A DNA stretch of 64,000 bases from positions 2,666,001 to 2,730,000 of the forward strand of contig NZ_CP114040.1 of NCBI RefSeq assembly GCF_026965555.1. Reading direction: 5' to 3'. The notes below the pieces were generated by a model. The model did not search any database. It saw only the letters and a program-made list of their open reading frames with translations, and was not told the DNA's origin. This DNA comes from Nannocystis punicea. GTDB lineage: Bacteria > Myxococcota_A > Polyangia > Nannocystales > Nannocystaceae. Below, in pieces: positions 56,269-64,000 of the stretch. Each line of letters opens with the position of its first letter. The stretch's first letter is position 1. The translations under genes and the position numbers were made by a program.

Positions 56269-56691
56269 TCAATCGACGGTGAGCGTCGTGGCGTCGAAGT
56301 GCGGGCCCACGATCGCTTCGTCCTGCTTGTCGCAGACGCGGCCGCGCGCGGTCACCTGTTTGCCGGCGAGCTCGCGGTGGACGTCGCGCGCTCCGTAGGT
56401 CAGGATCCACCGCTCACCGTCGGCGGTGACCAGGCGCGCGCCGTCGGCACCCTTGCCGAATGGTTCGACGACGAGCTCGCCCTTCAATTCGACGACATCC
56501 CCGCGCGGCAGGCATTGCGAGCTCTCGTCATAGCCGCCGGACACGTCGCGGCTCCCCGGCGCGTTCGCCCGAGTGTCGATGGGCGCGACCGGTGCGGGCG
56601 CGGCCGGGGCGGGCGCGGTCGGTGCGGACGGCGGGTTCGCCGAACAGGCGGCCGCAAGGCAGGCGATCAGGGCCGGGGTCGCGGAGCGCAT
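56269..56691 (-). CDS. Small lipoprotein with OB-like beta domain
   Basis: A 140-residue lipoprotein. The signal is MRSATPALIACLAAAC, with Cys 16, then a Pro/Ala-rich linker. The rest, VVELKGELVVEPFGKGADG and GERWILTYGARDVHRELAGK then VTARGRVCDKQ, has the strand pattern of a small OB-like barrel with one Cys pair. Function is unknown. It stands at the head of a leftward pair, divergent from the ferritin-like genes. Confidence 0.7.
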   Translation of the reverse strand: MRSATPALIACLAAACSANPPSAPTAPAPAAPAPVAPIDTRANAPGSRDVSGGYDESSQCLPRGDVVELKGELVVEPFGKGADGARLVTADGERWILTYGARDVHRELAGKQVTARGRVCDKQDEAIVGPHFDATTLTVD

Positions 56692-56991
56692 GCGGTCACC
56701 ATACCCGCAATCGGGACGCCTGGCGCGGGTGGCGAAGTCGCCCGTCCGACACGCGTCGTCGCTGCGCTTCCGCGTGGGACGGGCGACCGGCGAACGAACG
56801 CGAAGTCTCGTGCGAGAGGCCGACGCGCCGCAGAGACGGGCGCGCAGGCGGGGCGGTCCGGCCGCCCTGGCCAGCGCGGAAGCAGGGCGAGCGGCGCGGG
56901 CGGAGCCGCGGGCGGGTGGCGCGGGGCTTTGACTTGCCCTCCCTGCGCAGGGGCCCAGAGTCGCGGCGCAGGTCCGAGCCAGGAGTTCGCA

Positions 56992-58197
56992 GTGAGCCTC
57001 GACATTCTCAAGGAGCGCGGCACGCCGCTCGAGCGGCAGGAGTTCACGTGGAAAGAGATCGCCGGCGAGCCGTACAGCAAGCTCGATGACGACGCCTTCA
57101 CGCGGGTGCGACAGATCTTGATGCACGGCGTCGAGCAGGAGGCGTGCCGGCTCAAGCACTTCGCCGCGCGGTTCAACCCCGACCTGCGCCTGCCGCTGGC
57201 CCGGGTCCGCCGCGTCGAGCACCTCCAGGCGACGATGGTCAACTGGCTGATGCCGGGCGACCAGTCGCCGCTCGAGACGACGATCGGCTACGAGCAGGTG
57301 GCGATCGAGGTCACCGCGCACGTCGCCGCGGTCGAGCCGGACCCCTACGTGGCGCAGGTGTATCGATTCGGCCTGCTCGAGGACTTCGATCACCTGTACC
57401 GCTACGCGGCGCTGATGGACCGGCTGTGCGGCAAGGACGCCAACAACATCCTGCAGAGCTACACCGACGTCATGCCCGGCCGGCCGACGTCGGTCGAGCA
57501 CCGCGCCCCGGAGGACGACCTGCGGCGCCACTACGAGAAGGCCACGGCGGCGCCGCTGACGAAGATCCACGCGGCGCTGATCACCGGGTCGGAGTGGCAG
57601 ACCCGCGATTACTACCTGACGGTCGGCCCGTCCTTCGCCGACCCGGTCGCGCGCCAGCTGTACGCCGAGATCGCCGCGATCGAGGAGCAGCACGTCACGC
57701 AGTACGAGGCGCTGAGCGACCCGCGCGAGACGTGGCTCGAGAAGTGGCTGGTGCAGGAGGCGACCGAGGTCTACGCGTATTGGAGCTGCTATTCGCAGGA
57801 GCAGAACCCGCGGATCAAGCGGATCTGGGAGCGCTTCCTCGACTACGAATTGGGGCACCTGCACCTCGTGGGAGAGCTGATGCAGGAGGTCGAGCGGCGC
57901 GACCCGGCGGAGCTGCTCCCGCGCGAGTTCCCCGATCCGCTGAGCTTCACCAGCCACCGCAAGTTCGTCCGCGAGACGCTGGCCGAGGAGGTCGGGCTGC
58001 GCGCGCGCGGCTTCGACATCGTGCCGCCGGACCTCGAGAGCCCGGCCTCGCTGGCCTACCGCGAGCGGCTCAACGCGGGCGGCTCGCCGTCCGAGCTCGT
58101 GGCCGCCGGCTACCGCTGGAAGCCGGGGACCGAGCTCACCGACCGCCGCGTCCGCGAGGCGGAGTTCGTCTCGCTGAACCAGGAAGCAGCCCAATGA
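56992..58197 (+). CDS. Ferritin-like di-iron protein
   Basis: A 401-residue, mostly helical protein. Candidate metal ligands fall in the order expected of a ferritin-like bundle: IEVTAHVA, then LEDFDHLYRY (acidic pair with His), IAAIEEQHVTQYE (ExxH), EATEVYAYW and YELGHLHLVGEL (ExxH). It is larger than classic ferritins. The first ~60 residues, with KERGTPLERQEFTWKEI, form an N-terminal extension. The GTG start at 56992 follows AGGAG. The stop overlaps the start of a second ferritin-like gene (ATGA), so the two are co-translated and may form one complex. Activity (iron storage, oxidation or a radical reaction) is unknown. Confidence 0.75.
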   Translation: MSLDILKERGTPLERQEFTWKEIAGEPYSKLDDDAFTRVRQILMHGVEQEACRLKHFAARFNPDLRLPLARVRRVEHLQATMVNWLMPGDQSPLETTIGYEQVAIEVTAHVAAVEPDPYVAQVYRFGLLEDFDHLYRYAALMDRLCGKDANNILQSYTDVMPGRPTSVEHRAPEDDLRRHYEKATAAPLTKIHAALITGSEWQTRDYYLTVGPSFADPVARQLYAEIAAIEEQHVTQYEALSDPRETWLEKWLVQEATEVYAYWSCYSQEQNPRIKRIWERFLDYELGHLHLVGELMQEVERRDPAELLPREFPDPLSFTSHRKFVRETLAEEVGLRARGFDIVPPDLESPASLAYRERLNAGGSPSELVAAGYRWKPGTELTDRRVREAEFVSLNQEAAQ

Positions 58198-58949
58198 ACA
58201 AGAACGACCGCCCCACCGACATCGGCATCAACCGCACCGGGATCGCGCTGTCGCCCGTCGACGGTCCGCTCATGACCGAGGGCGCGACTGCGAGGCCACC
58301 GAGCTCAGCCGGATCGGCGCGCGACGCCGCGATCCTGCGCTTCCGCTACGCGGTCGAGTCCGGGGAGATCGGCCACATGCCGCCGCCGCTGAGCCTGCGC
58401 GGGGTGACGCAGGCGGCGGTGGAGCTGATCAAGGGCCACAAGGGCAACGTGCTGCTCGACAAGCTGGGCGAGCGGCTCGCGTTCGAGCGCACCGGCGTGC
58501 GCCTGTTCGACGGCCTCATCCTCAAGTTCGAGGCGTCGGGCTCGTGGGCGGGCGGGCCGACGCTGGAGGACCTGGTGTCGTTCCGCGCCGACGAGGCGCG
58601 CCACTTCGAGTGGATGGTGGAGGCGATGACGGCGCTGGGGGCCGACGCGACGGCGATGACGCCGTCGGCCGACCTCACGGCGGTCGAGAGCCTGGGCGTG
58701 CTGCAGGTCATCTCCGACCCGCGCACCGGCCTCGCGCAGGCGCTGCACGCCCAGCAGATCGCCGAGCTCGCCGACGTCGCCGGCTGGGAGTTGCTGGCGG
58801 CGCTCGCCGAGAGCCTCGGCCACGCCGAGCTGGCGGCGCAGTGCCGCCTGGGGCTGGCGCAGGAGCACCTGCACGCGGCCTCGGTCGCGCGCTGGCTCAG
58901 GGCGCACGTCGAGGCCGCGGCGCACGGCGAGCTCGCGCGCGCGAGCTGA
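58194..58949 (+). CDS. Second ferritin-like protein
   Basis: A 251-residue helical protein. It has ExxH in ADEARHFEWMVEAM and a second one in AQEHLHAASVARWL, with supporting Glu in LKFEASGSW and AELADVAGWELL. It starts with a flexible tail of about 45 residues (MNKNDRPTDIGINRTGIALS). It overlaps the preceding ferritin-like gene by 4 bases. The pair looks like two subunits of a hetero-oligomer or an enzyme and its partner. Confidence 0.7.
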   Translation: MNKNDRPTDIGINRTGIALSPVDGPLMTEGATARPPSSAGSARDAAILRFRYAVESGEIGHMPPPLSLRGVTQAAVELIKGHKGNVLLDKLGERLAFERTGVRLFDGLILKFEASGSWAGGPTLEDLVSFRADEARHFEWMVEAMTALGADATAMTPSADLTAVESLGVLQVISDPRTGLAQALHAQQIAELADVAGWELLAALAESLGHAELAAQCRLGLAQEHLHAASVARWLRAHVEAAAHGELARAS

Positions 58950-58958
58950 CGGCGGGGC

Positions 58959-59546
58959 TCACTCCTGCAGCTGGAACAGGTCGAAGACGGGCACCCCGAC
59001 GTGGCCCATGTCGCCGATCGTGATCCTCGTCGCCCGCACGTAGCCCGACTCGAGGCCGTCGCAGAACCCGCCTTGCGGCAAGATCTCGTAGACGTTGTCG
59101 GCGACGTAGCCGTAGCCGAAGCCCATCGCGCTGCCGCGGGTGAACTTCTCGATCGTGCACACCAGGTTCTGCAGGGCCTGGTCCGAATACACGGCGAGCT
59201 CGGCGAAGGCGACGTACTCCGAGGTCAGCACGGCGCCCTCGGCGAGGCACGGCGCGTCGATCGGCGCGGTGGCCACGTCGAGCTCGAGGTCGAACGCGCC
59301 GTCCGGGTGCTGGTACACGAGCGCCGGCGAGTCCGGGAGACCGGTGAGCAGGTAGCGCTGCCCCTCCTCGGCGTGGAGCGCGACCTCGTCGAAGGGGCTC
59401 AGGAGGTCGTAATCCGCGGTGAAGGTGGCGATGCAGTAGCCCGCGAGCTCGTCGCCGACCTGACCGTTGTTGCCGGCGTCACTGCCACCGTCGTCGCCGC
59501 AGGCGGCGAGCGCGAGGGCACAGACGAGAGCCTTGATTGCACGCAT
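58959..59546 (-). CDS. Lipoprotein of unknown function
   Basis: A 195-residue lipoprotein (lipobox ALAACG, Cys 16) with an acidic/Gly/Asn-rich spacer (DDGGSDAGNNGQVGDE). The body is beta-rich with paired Cys (GYCIATFTADYD, PCLAEG, LVCTIEKF, GGFCDGLESGY). I do not recognise the domain. It converges on the ferritin-like genes with 9 bases between stops. Confidence 0.7.
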   Translation of the reverse strand: MRAIKALVCALALAACGDDGGSDAGNNGQVGDELAGYCIATFTADYDLLSPFDEVALHAEEGQRYLLTGLPDSPALVYQHPDGAFDLELDVATAPIDAPCLAEGAVLTSEYVAFAELAVYSDQALQNLVCTIEKFTRGSAMGFGYGYVADNVYEILPQGGFCDGLESGYVRATRITIGDMGHVGVPVFDLFQLQE

Positions 59547-59668
59547 GGGTCTCTCCTCGGATGGGCGCGCTCCAGAGTGCACCGCGCGCGCGACTCGGCT
59601 GAAGGTCCACGGGTGAGGGGTCCTCGCGGCGCGCGTGACGACGCGCGCGCGGGGACCCGTAACGAGGG

Positions 59669-59698
59669 GCGCCGCCGGCGGTCCGAGGCCGGCGGCGC
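59669..59698 (-). terminator. Possible terminator of the double-propeller gene
   Basis: Perfect 10-base arms (GCGCCGCCGG and its complement) around a 10-base loop, 6 bases after the minus-strand stop at 59705. The stem is very GC-rich, but no T-run follows, so intrinsic termination is uncertain. Confidence 0.4.
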
Positions 59699-59704
59699 AC
59701 GGGC

Positions 59705-61900
59705 TCAGGGCTTGGTGAACTCGATGCGGACCGACTCGGGGTTGGTCACCTCGAAGAACGCGTCCTCGGCGACGTTGTTGGCGCCGCTGAGGCCGAGGAT
59801 GTCGCTGTAGCGGAGCACGCGCGACTGGGCCTTCTCGGCGACGTAGAGGTGCGTGCCGTCGAAGGCGAGGTCGACGGGGTTGCCGAGGTGCGTCTGGTCG
59901 CCGGCGATGACGGCGGTGACTGCGACGTTGCCCTCGGCGGTGTCGGCGTCGGCGACCAGGAAGATCGCGCCGTCGGTGTCCGACATCGCGTCGCCCACGT
60001 CGCTCAAGATCAAGGTCTTGGTGAGCGGGTCGTACTGGATGCCGTGGAGGTTGACGCCGATGATCTGGTCCTCGTCGTTGGCCGGCGTGAACGTGCGCGC
60101 CGGGCCGTTCGCGCCCTCGTCGGACAGGGCGTTGTCGAACACGCGCACGGTGCCGTCGACGCCGGCGGCGAACAGGCGGTCGTTGGCGTCGTCGTAGTCG
60201 ATGTCCCACACCGCGCCGCCGCCGAGCTCGGCGAACACGAACACCGGCGGGGCGTCGCCGAAGGTCACCGGGTCGAACACCTTGATCGACGAGTCACCGA
60301 GGTCGGCGACGAACAGGCGCGTGCCCGCGGCGTCCAGGGTCATGCCCTTGGGCGCGACGAGGCCGGTCGCGGGGCCCCAGATCCGCGTGCCGATGGCGTC
60401 GACGACGTCGCCGTCGGCGAGGTCGGCGATGCCGGCCGCCGCGAACACGCCGCCGCCGTCCGAGGCCGGGGTGCCGTCGAAGCCGACGAGGGCGTCGCTG
60501 CCGACGAGGGCGATGCTCTGGACCGAGGTGATCGAGCCGAGGCGGTCGATGGTGGCCGTGACGTTCGGCGCGCCGATGATCGGGACCTCGACCTCGAGCA
60601 CGGCGTCGGTGTCGAGCCCGGCCGGGTTGGAGGCGAGGATCAGGCGGTTGTTGGTGGCCAGGGCGACCGACTCCGGCGCGGCGACGTCGACGCCGTCGAC
60701 CAGATCGTAGTCCTCGGAGAGCAGCGCCGGCCGGTAGCGCAGGAGCTTGCCGTTGGCCTTCTCGGCGACCCACAGGGTGGACTGGTTGCCGCCGGTGACC
60801 TCGAGGTCGACCGGGTTGCCGAGGTCGCCGCCCTCGATGCGCTGGGCCACCTCGACGTCGCCGTCGGCGTCGGCCGGATCGGCGATGCGGAACAGCTGGC
60901 CGTCGGTCGTCTCCATCGGGTCGCCGACGTCGCTGAGGAACAGGTTGTTGCCGACCACGGTGATGCCGTGGAGGTTGACGGACACCTTGGTGCCGCCCTC
61001 GACCGGGACGATCGTGCGGTCGGGCCCGGCCTGGCCCATCGAGTTCGAGAAGTCCTCGTAGACCTGGACCTCGCCGTTGGTGCCGGCGGCGTACAGCACG
61101 TCGGCGTTGCCGCCGGCGTAGTGCACGTCCCAGATGGCCTCGGAGCTGCCGAGGTCGGTGATCTCGAACAGCGGAGCGGCGTCGCCCTCGGCGTCGTTCG
61201 CGAACACCTTGATCGCGGCGGCGCCGGTGTCGGCGACCAGGATGGTGTTGTCCGGCCCGATCTCGACGCCCTTGGGCGTCTGCAGGCCGGTCGCGGGCCC
61301 GTGGATCACCCGGTCGCCGAGGCCGAGCGGCCCGTCGGCGGGGTTGTCGGCGAGGTCGTTCTTGACGATCACGCCGCCGGTCGCGCCCGGCGCGTCGTAG
61401 GTGATGTACGCGTGGCCCTGCTGGGTCACCGCGACGCTCTGGATGCTGACGACGTCGCCGGCCACCGAGAGGGTGGCCGTGGCGGCGTCGAGCGCGGGCG
61501 TCAACGCGACGATCCGGTCCTGCTCGAGCAGCGGCGGGTTCGCGGTCACCCACACCCGCGCGACCTCGATCACCGGCTCACCCGTGGTGGTGTCGGTGTC
61601 GGTCCCCTGCGTGTCGGTGTCGGTGTCGGTCGACGGCTCGGTGGTCGGGCCCGCGGTGGTCGGGGCCGTGGTGTCGGTGTCCGTGCCGGGGTCGGTCGTC
61701 GTCGGCGGCGTCGTATTGGTCGGGTCCGTCGCCGGCGTCGCGTTGGTCTCGGTCGCGTCGGTGTCGGTGCCCTCGGTGGTGGTCGTCGACGTGTCGGAGT
61801 CGGTGTCGGCCGGCGTCGGATTGTTACATCCCGACAGAGTCATCACGAGCGCGTTGGCGAGGAGCAATGAGATGTTACGGTCAAGATGGTATTTTTGCAT
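59705..61900 (-). CDS. Lipoprotein with Thr/Asp-rich linker and two NHL-like propellers
   Basis: A 731-residue lipoprotein. The signal ends in a lipobox (VMTLSGC, Cys about 25), then a long Thr/Asp-rich linker (about 30-105). The mature body consists of two similar halves of about 300 residues: GPATGLQTPKGVEIGPDNTI and GPATGLVAPKGMTLDAAGTR, HGITVVGNNLFLSDVGDPM and HGIQYDPLTKTLILSDVGDAM, GNPVDLEV and GNPVDLAFDGTHLYVAEKA. Each half looks like an NHL-type beta-propeller. Such proteins bind ligands or surfaces. No catalytic residues are evident. The linker may be glycosylated or span the cell-surface layer (inference). Confidence 0.85.
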   Translation of the reverse strand: MQKYHLDRNISLLLANALVMTLSGCNNPTPADTDSDTSTTTTEGTDTDATETNATPATDPTNTTPPTTTDPGTDTDTTAPTTAGPTTEPSTDTDTDTQGTDTDTTTGEPVIEVARVWVTANPPLLEQDRIVALTPALDAATATLSVAGDVVSIQSVAVTQQGHAYITYDAPGATGGVIVKNDLADNPADGPLGLGDRVIHGPATGLQTPKGVEIGPDNTILVADTGAAAIKVFANDAEGDAAPLFEITDLGSSEAIWDVHYAGGNADVLYAAGTNGEVQVYEDFSNSMGQAGPDRTIVPVEGGTKVSVNLHGITVVGNNLFLSDVGDPMETTDGQLFRIADPADADGDVEVAQRIEGGDLGNPVDLEVTGGNQSTLWVAEKANGKLLRYRPALLSEDYDLVDGVDVAAPESVALATNNRLILASNPAGLDTDAVLEVEVPIIGAPNVTATIDRLGSITSVQSIALVGSDALVGFDGTPASDGGGVFAAAGIADLADGDVVDAIGTRIWGPATGLVAPKGMTLDAAGTRLFVADLGDSSIKVFDPVTFGDAPPVFVFAELGGGAVWDIDYDDANDRLFAAGVDGTVRVFDNALSDEGANGPARTFTPANDEDQIIGVNLHGIQYDPLTKTLILSDVGDAMSDTDGAIFLVADADTAEGNVAVTAVIAGDQTHLGNPVDLAFDGTHLYVAEKAQSRVLRYSDILGLSGANNVAEDAFFEVTNPESVRIEFTKP

Positions 61901-62016
61901 GGGGGAATGTGTCCAGCGGGGAGGTTACGATAGCCGGCACTGCTCGGTCCGCAACAATCGTACGAAATTCCGGCTGCGATCACCGCTGAATCGGGGCGCT
62001 GAGCCTACATTGGAGT

Positions 62017-62038
62017 CGCGGGGGCTTTAGCCCCCGCG
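62017..62038. repeat. Perfect hairpin CGCGGGGGCT-TT-AGCCCCCGCG
   Basis: Ten-base arms with a 2-base loop. No T-run follows on either strand, so it is more like a REP-type palindrome than an intrinsic terminator. It lies 117 bases upstream of the double-propeller start. Confidence 0.6.
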
Positions 62039-62246
62039 GGTCGTTTGCGCTCGACAGAGCGGCTTCGAAGCGCGTAAGAGCGGCCCTTGGCGTGGTCTCG
62101 TGAATCCCGCCCTGTCGTCTCCGGAGTCACATTCGTCTGCAGACCCTGTGGCGTGAGCGCGAGCGAACAGCGAACGTGGTTGCGGCATTCGCGAGAGCGA
62201 CTCTCGTTAATTCATGCTTGACAATCGCCCGGGGGTCCGCCCCTCA

Positions 62247-62266
62247 CGTGAACCCGGTGGTTCACG
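62247..62266. repeat. Hairpin CGTGAACC-CGGT-GGTTCACG
   Basis: Eight-base perfect arms with a 4-base loop, followed by two GCGAGGGT-CGC repeats. The symmetry could be an operator half-site pair (TGAACC/GGTTCA) or a structural repeat. Confidence 0.45.
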
Positions 62267-62516
62267 CGAGGGTTCGCGCGAGGGTCCGCAGGCGGCCGGC
62301 GCGAGCACGCCGGCAGCGTGGTCGCGTCGGTCCCGACGGCGCCGGTCCGCGAGGCGGCGCTCGAGCTGCTCGCAATGGCGTGAGCGTGCGGTCGTCCCGG
62401 ATGTCTGAAAGGACAGCTTGCCAGGTCGCCGCGGCGGGTCGCAGGCGATAAAGCGGCGGATGCGGCGGCCGACCGGGCGCTCCCGCCCGGCCGAGGGGGC
62501 TGTCCGAAGAGGCAGT

Positions 62517-62963
62517 CTAGGCCGCGCGGTCGACGTCGCCGGTCGGGGTCGCCGGGGACGGAGCTGCTCCTTCGGCGCCGGCGTGCGGACGGTGGAGGCC
62601 GGTCTTGCCGGGCTCGGCGGCCCTGTAGTCGGTGATGGCCCACAGGCCGAGCAGGACGAGGCCGGTGCCGACGAAGAAGTTGCGGGCCAGGCTCGCCTCG
62701 TGGAAGCCGGCGAGCCAGGGCAGGGCGATCAGGACCGGCGCGGCGATCATCTCGAGGCCGCCGTGGACCGGGAACGGGATCACGCGCAGGACGCCGAGCG
62801 GGTAGCGGGTGAGGAGGGACAGCACCAGGAGCGTCCGGCCGATCACGAATGCGCTGAGCTGGGCGGCGTCGCTGCGGAAGTCGAGCCACAACGGGGCGAA
62901 CAGGAACAGCGCCGCGAACAAATAGTCGAGGACGCCGTGCACGCGCGGGGAGACGAATCGCAT
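62517..62963 (-). CDS. Four-helix membrane protein (SPW-repeat-like)
   Basis: A 148-residue protein with four hydrophobic helices. It begins MRFVSPRVHGVLDYLFAALF and contains LLVLSLLTRYPLGVLRVIPF, VHGGLEMIAAPVLIALPWLA and ARNFFVGTGLVLLGLWAITD. It is clearly related to the protein at 63361-63777. The start at 62963 is chosen over 63050 because the extra residues are not shared. The C-terminal end is a polar tail. It is divergent from its relative. Confidence 0.75.
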   Translation of the reverse strand: MRFVSPRVHGVLDYLFAALFLFAPLWLDFRSDAAQLSAFVIGRTLLVLSLLTRYPLGVLRVIPFPVHGGLEMIAAPVLIALPWLAGFHEASLARNFFVGTGLVLLGLWAITDYRAAEPGKTGLHRPHAGAEGAAPSPATPTGDVDRAA

Positions 62964-63360
62964 GGGAATTCTCCGGGGTCTGGCCGCGGCCGGCGGAGAG
63001 GCCTGCGGCGGGTCCTCGGGCAGTGATGAAGACGATCGGCGTGGAGGCAAGCGCGAGCGGGGGCGGGGCGAGGAGGTGCGGCGCCCTGCCAGGGTTCGGC
63101 CCGCCGGGCGGCGCCGGGCTCGTCCGGCCCGCGTCCGCGCCGGTCGCCGCGAGGCCGGTTGCCCGGGGCGCCGGCCCGCGCCGGACGAGGCGAGCCGGCG
63201 AATGTTGCGAGCGCGGCCGTGGGGGCGACGCGAAGAGGACGGGCCCGACGTCCGCGGCGCTCGCCGCCCGCGAGGTCGCGCGGGCTCAGGGGGAATTTTT
63301 CCGGCGAATGGCGGGTCCGCGGACTCGCGCTAGCTTTGATCCGTGGGACATTCGTCAGGT
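62964..63360. other. Gene-free stretch between two divergent related genes
   Basis: About 400 very GC-rich bases. No clear hairpin or gene. It should contain both promoters of the divergent pair. Confidence 0.4.
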
Positions 63361-63777
63361 ATGAGAGCGCTGTCGTCCGAGGTCCACGGCGCGCTCGACC
63401 AGGGCCTGGTCTTCGCGCTGGCCCTGGCCCCGGCGTGGTTCCCCGCGGGGACGCCTCGCGTCGCCTCGATCGCCTGCTACGCGCTGATGCTCGGGCTATG
63501 GCTGCTGTCACAGCTGACGTGCTATCCGTTCGGCTCGGTCTGCGCGATCGGCTACGGCGCGCACGGGATCGTCGAGACGTCGCTCGCGCCGCTCGTGGTC
63601 GCGCTGCCCTGGCTGCTCGGCTTCGCCGAATGGCCGGTCGCTCGCTCCGTGTTCGTGTTCGCGGGCGTGGCGGCGCTGCTGCTGGGGCTGACCGCGTGGG
63701 GCCGGCGCGACGCTCGCGAGGCCCGGTACGAACCTCCGGTCGATCGCGGGGCGCGGCCGCCTCATCAGGGACCGTGA
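63361..63777 (+). CDS. Four-helix membrane protein related to the divergent gene
   Basis: A 138-residue protein starting MRALSSEVHGALDQGLVFAL. It shares HG.LD, LLSQLTCYPFGSVCAIGYGA, HGIVETSLAPLVVALPWLLG and ARSVFVFAGVAALLLGLTAW with the leftward neighbour. Four membrane helices are predicted by eye. The conserved His-Gly pairs and YPxG motif may form part of a site in the membrane. A start at 63343 would add six residues. Confidence 0.75.
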   Translation: MRALSSEVHGALDQGLVFALALAPAWFPAGTPRVASIACYALMLGLWLLSQLTCYPFGSVCAIGYGAHGIVETSLAPLVVALPWLLGFAEWPVARSVFVFAGVAALLLGLTAWGRRDAREARYEPPVDRGARPPHQGP

Positions 63778-63858
63778 GGCGGGGTGCGAGCACGTCGTCG
63801 TCCTCGCCCGCAGGCGCTGCGAGGCGTCGAGGTCGGGCGTCCGGCGAGGCGGTGAATC

Positions 63859-64000
63859 TCACCGCCGCCGCGCCGGGGCTCGCTCCTGGACGCGATCGAT
63901 GGTATCGGGGCCGTCCCAGACGTCGGCCTCGAAGTCGTCCTGCGTCGGGACCGGCGGGGCGACACGGGTCGTCTGTCCGTGACGGACCGGCGGCTCGGAG
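63859..64000 (-). CDS. C-terminal end of a gene running off the window
   Basis: The minus strand is open from base 64000 down to a TGA at 63859-63861, giving 46 residues: VRHGQTTRVAPPVPTQDDFE then ADVWDGPDTIDRVQERAPAR and two Arg. The acidic, natural composition and the GC-rich third positions suggest a real gene end. The family cannot be told from the tail. Confidence 0.5.
   Translation of the reverse strand, partial: SEPPVRHGQTTRVAPPVPTQDDFEADVWDGPDTIDRVQERAPARRR

Larger units (their letters stand above)
61901..62516. other. Gene-free stretch with two strong hairpins
   Basis: About 616 bases holding hairpins at 62017-62038 and 62247-62266 and a weaker dispersed-family element at 62402-62415. 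It lies upstream of the double-propeller gene and downstream of a leftward membrane gene. No convincing gene is seen. Confidence 0.5.

Noticed and set aside
61590..61840. Tandem Thr/Asp codons as a separate repeat element
   Set aside because: This is the low-complexity linker of the lipoprotein, common in myxobacterial surface proteins, and has no regular DNA unit.
59849..61870. 673-residue plus-strand frame opposite the propeller gene
   Set aside because: Val/Gly/Arg-rich with no domain; the minus strand has a lipobox and propeller repeats.

Overview
The window is very GC-rich, densely coding DNA. It carries many Ser/Thr protein kinases, lipoproteins with Thr/Asp- or Ser-rich linkers, RCC1-like and beta-propeller surface proteins, and a giant NRPS gene. 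That mix points to a myxobacterium, most like the Nannocystis group; this is inferred from gene content, not from a marker gene. I saw no rRNA, tRNA, CRISPR array, insertion sequence or phage module.

Layout. 1-2.3 kb: the end of a sigma factor, a frameshifted gene and a glutathione S-transferase. 2.6-7.2 kb: an unknown gene, then a leftward operon of DUF697-like membrane protein, small two-helix protein, SPFH/prohibitin protein and membrane-anchored solute-binding-like protein, with odd repeats at its end. 7.9-27.8 kb: a peptide biosynthesis locus. MbtH and a cyclic-peptide-type ABC exporter read rightward toward a leftward 5767-residue, five-module NRPS and a small gene overlapping its stop codon. 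The adenylation codes read Ser, unknown X (epimerised), Ser, the same X, Gly. The line ends in an epimerisation domain with no thioesterase, and that domain has Gln in place of the catalytic Glu. 28.4-30.3 kb: a multicopper oxidase. 31.3-32.1 kb: a LolA-like protein, then a decayed kinase.

33-41.2 kb: a kinase with TPR-like tail, a 51-54 bp minisatellite, an ABC ATPase whose N-terminus resembles two effector-associated domains (EAD1- and EAD11-like), its overlapping membrane partner, and a protein made of two copies of an unknown domain. This block is the best candidate for an undescribed system. 41.5-49.6 kb: an RCC1-like lipoprotein, then a coupled sigma factor, kinase and TPR-like membrane protein, then two lipoproteins. 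50-56.7 kb: type I pantothenate kinase, benzoate-CoA ligase family enzyme, PHP metallohydrolase lipoprotein and small lipoproteins. 57-59 kb: two overlapping ferritin-like genes. 59.7-64 kb: a double beta-propeller lipoprotein, two divergent related membrane proteins and the end of a further gene.

Two wider features stand out. A dispersed hairpin family (ATGTCC-NNNN-GGACAT core) recurs in intergenic DNA and inside some genes. Several genes are decayed by frameshifts while neighbours as long as 17 kb stay open, so the decay is probably real rather than sequencing error.
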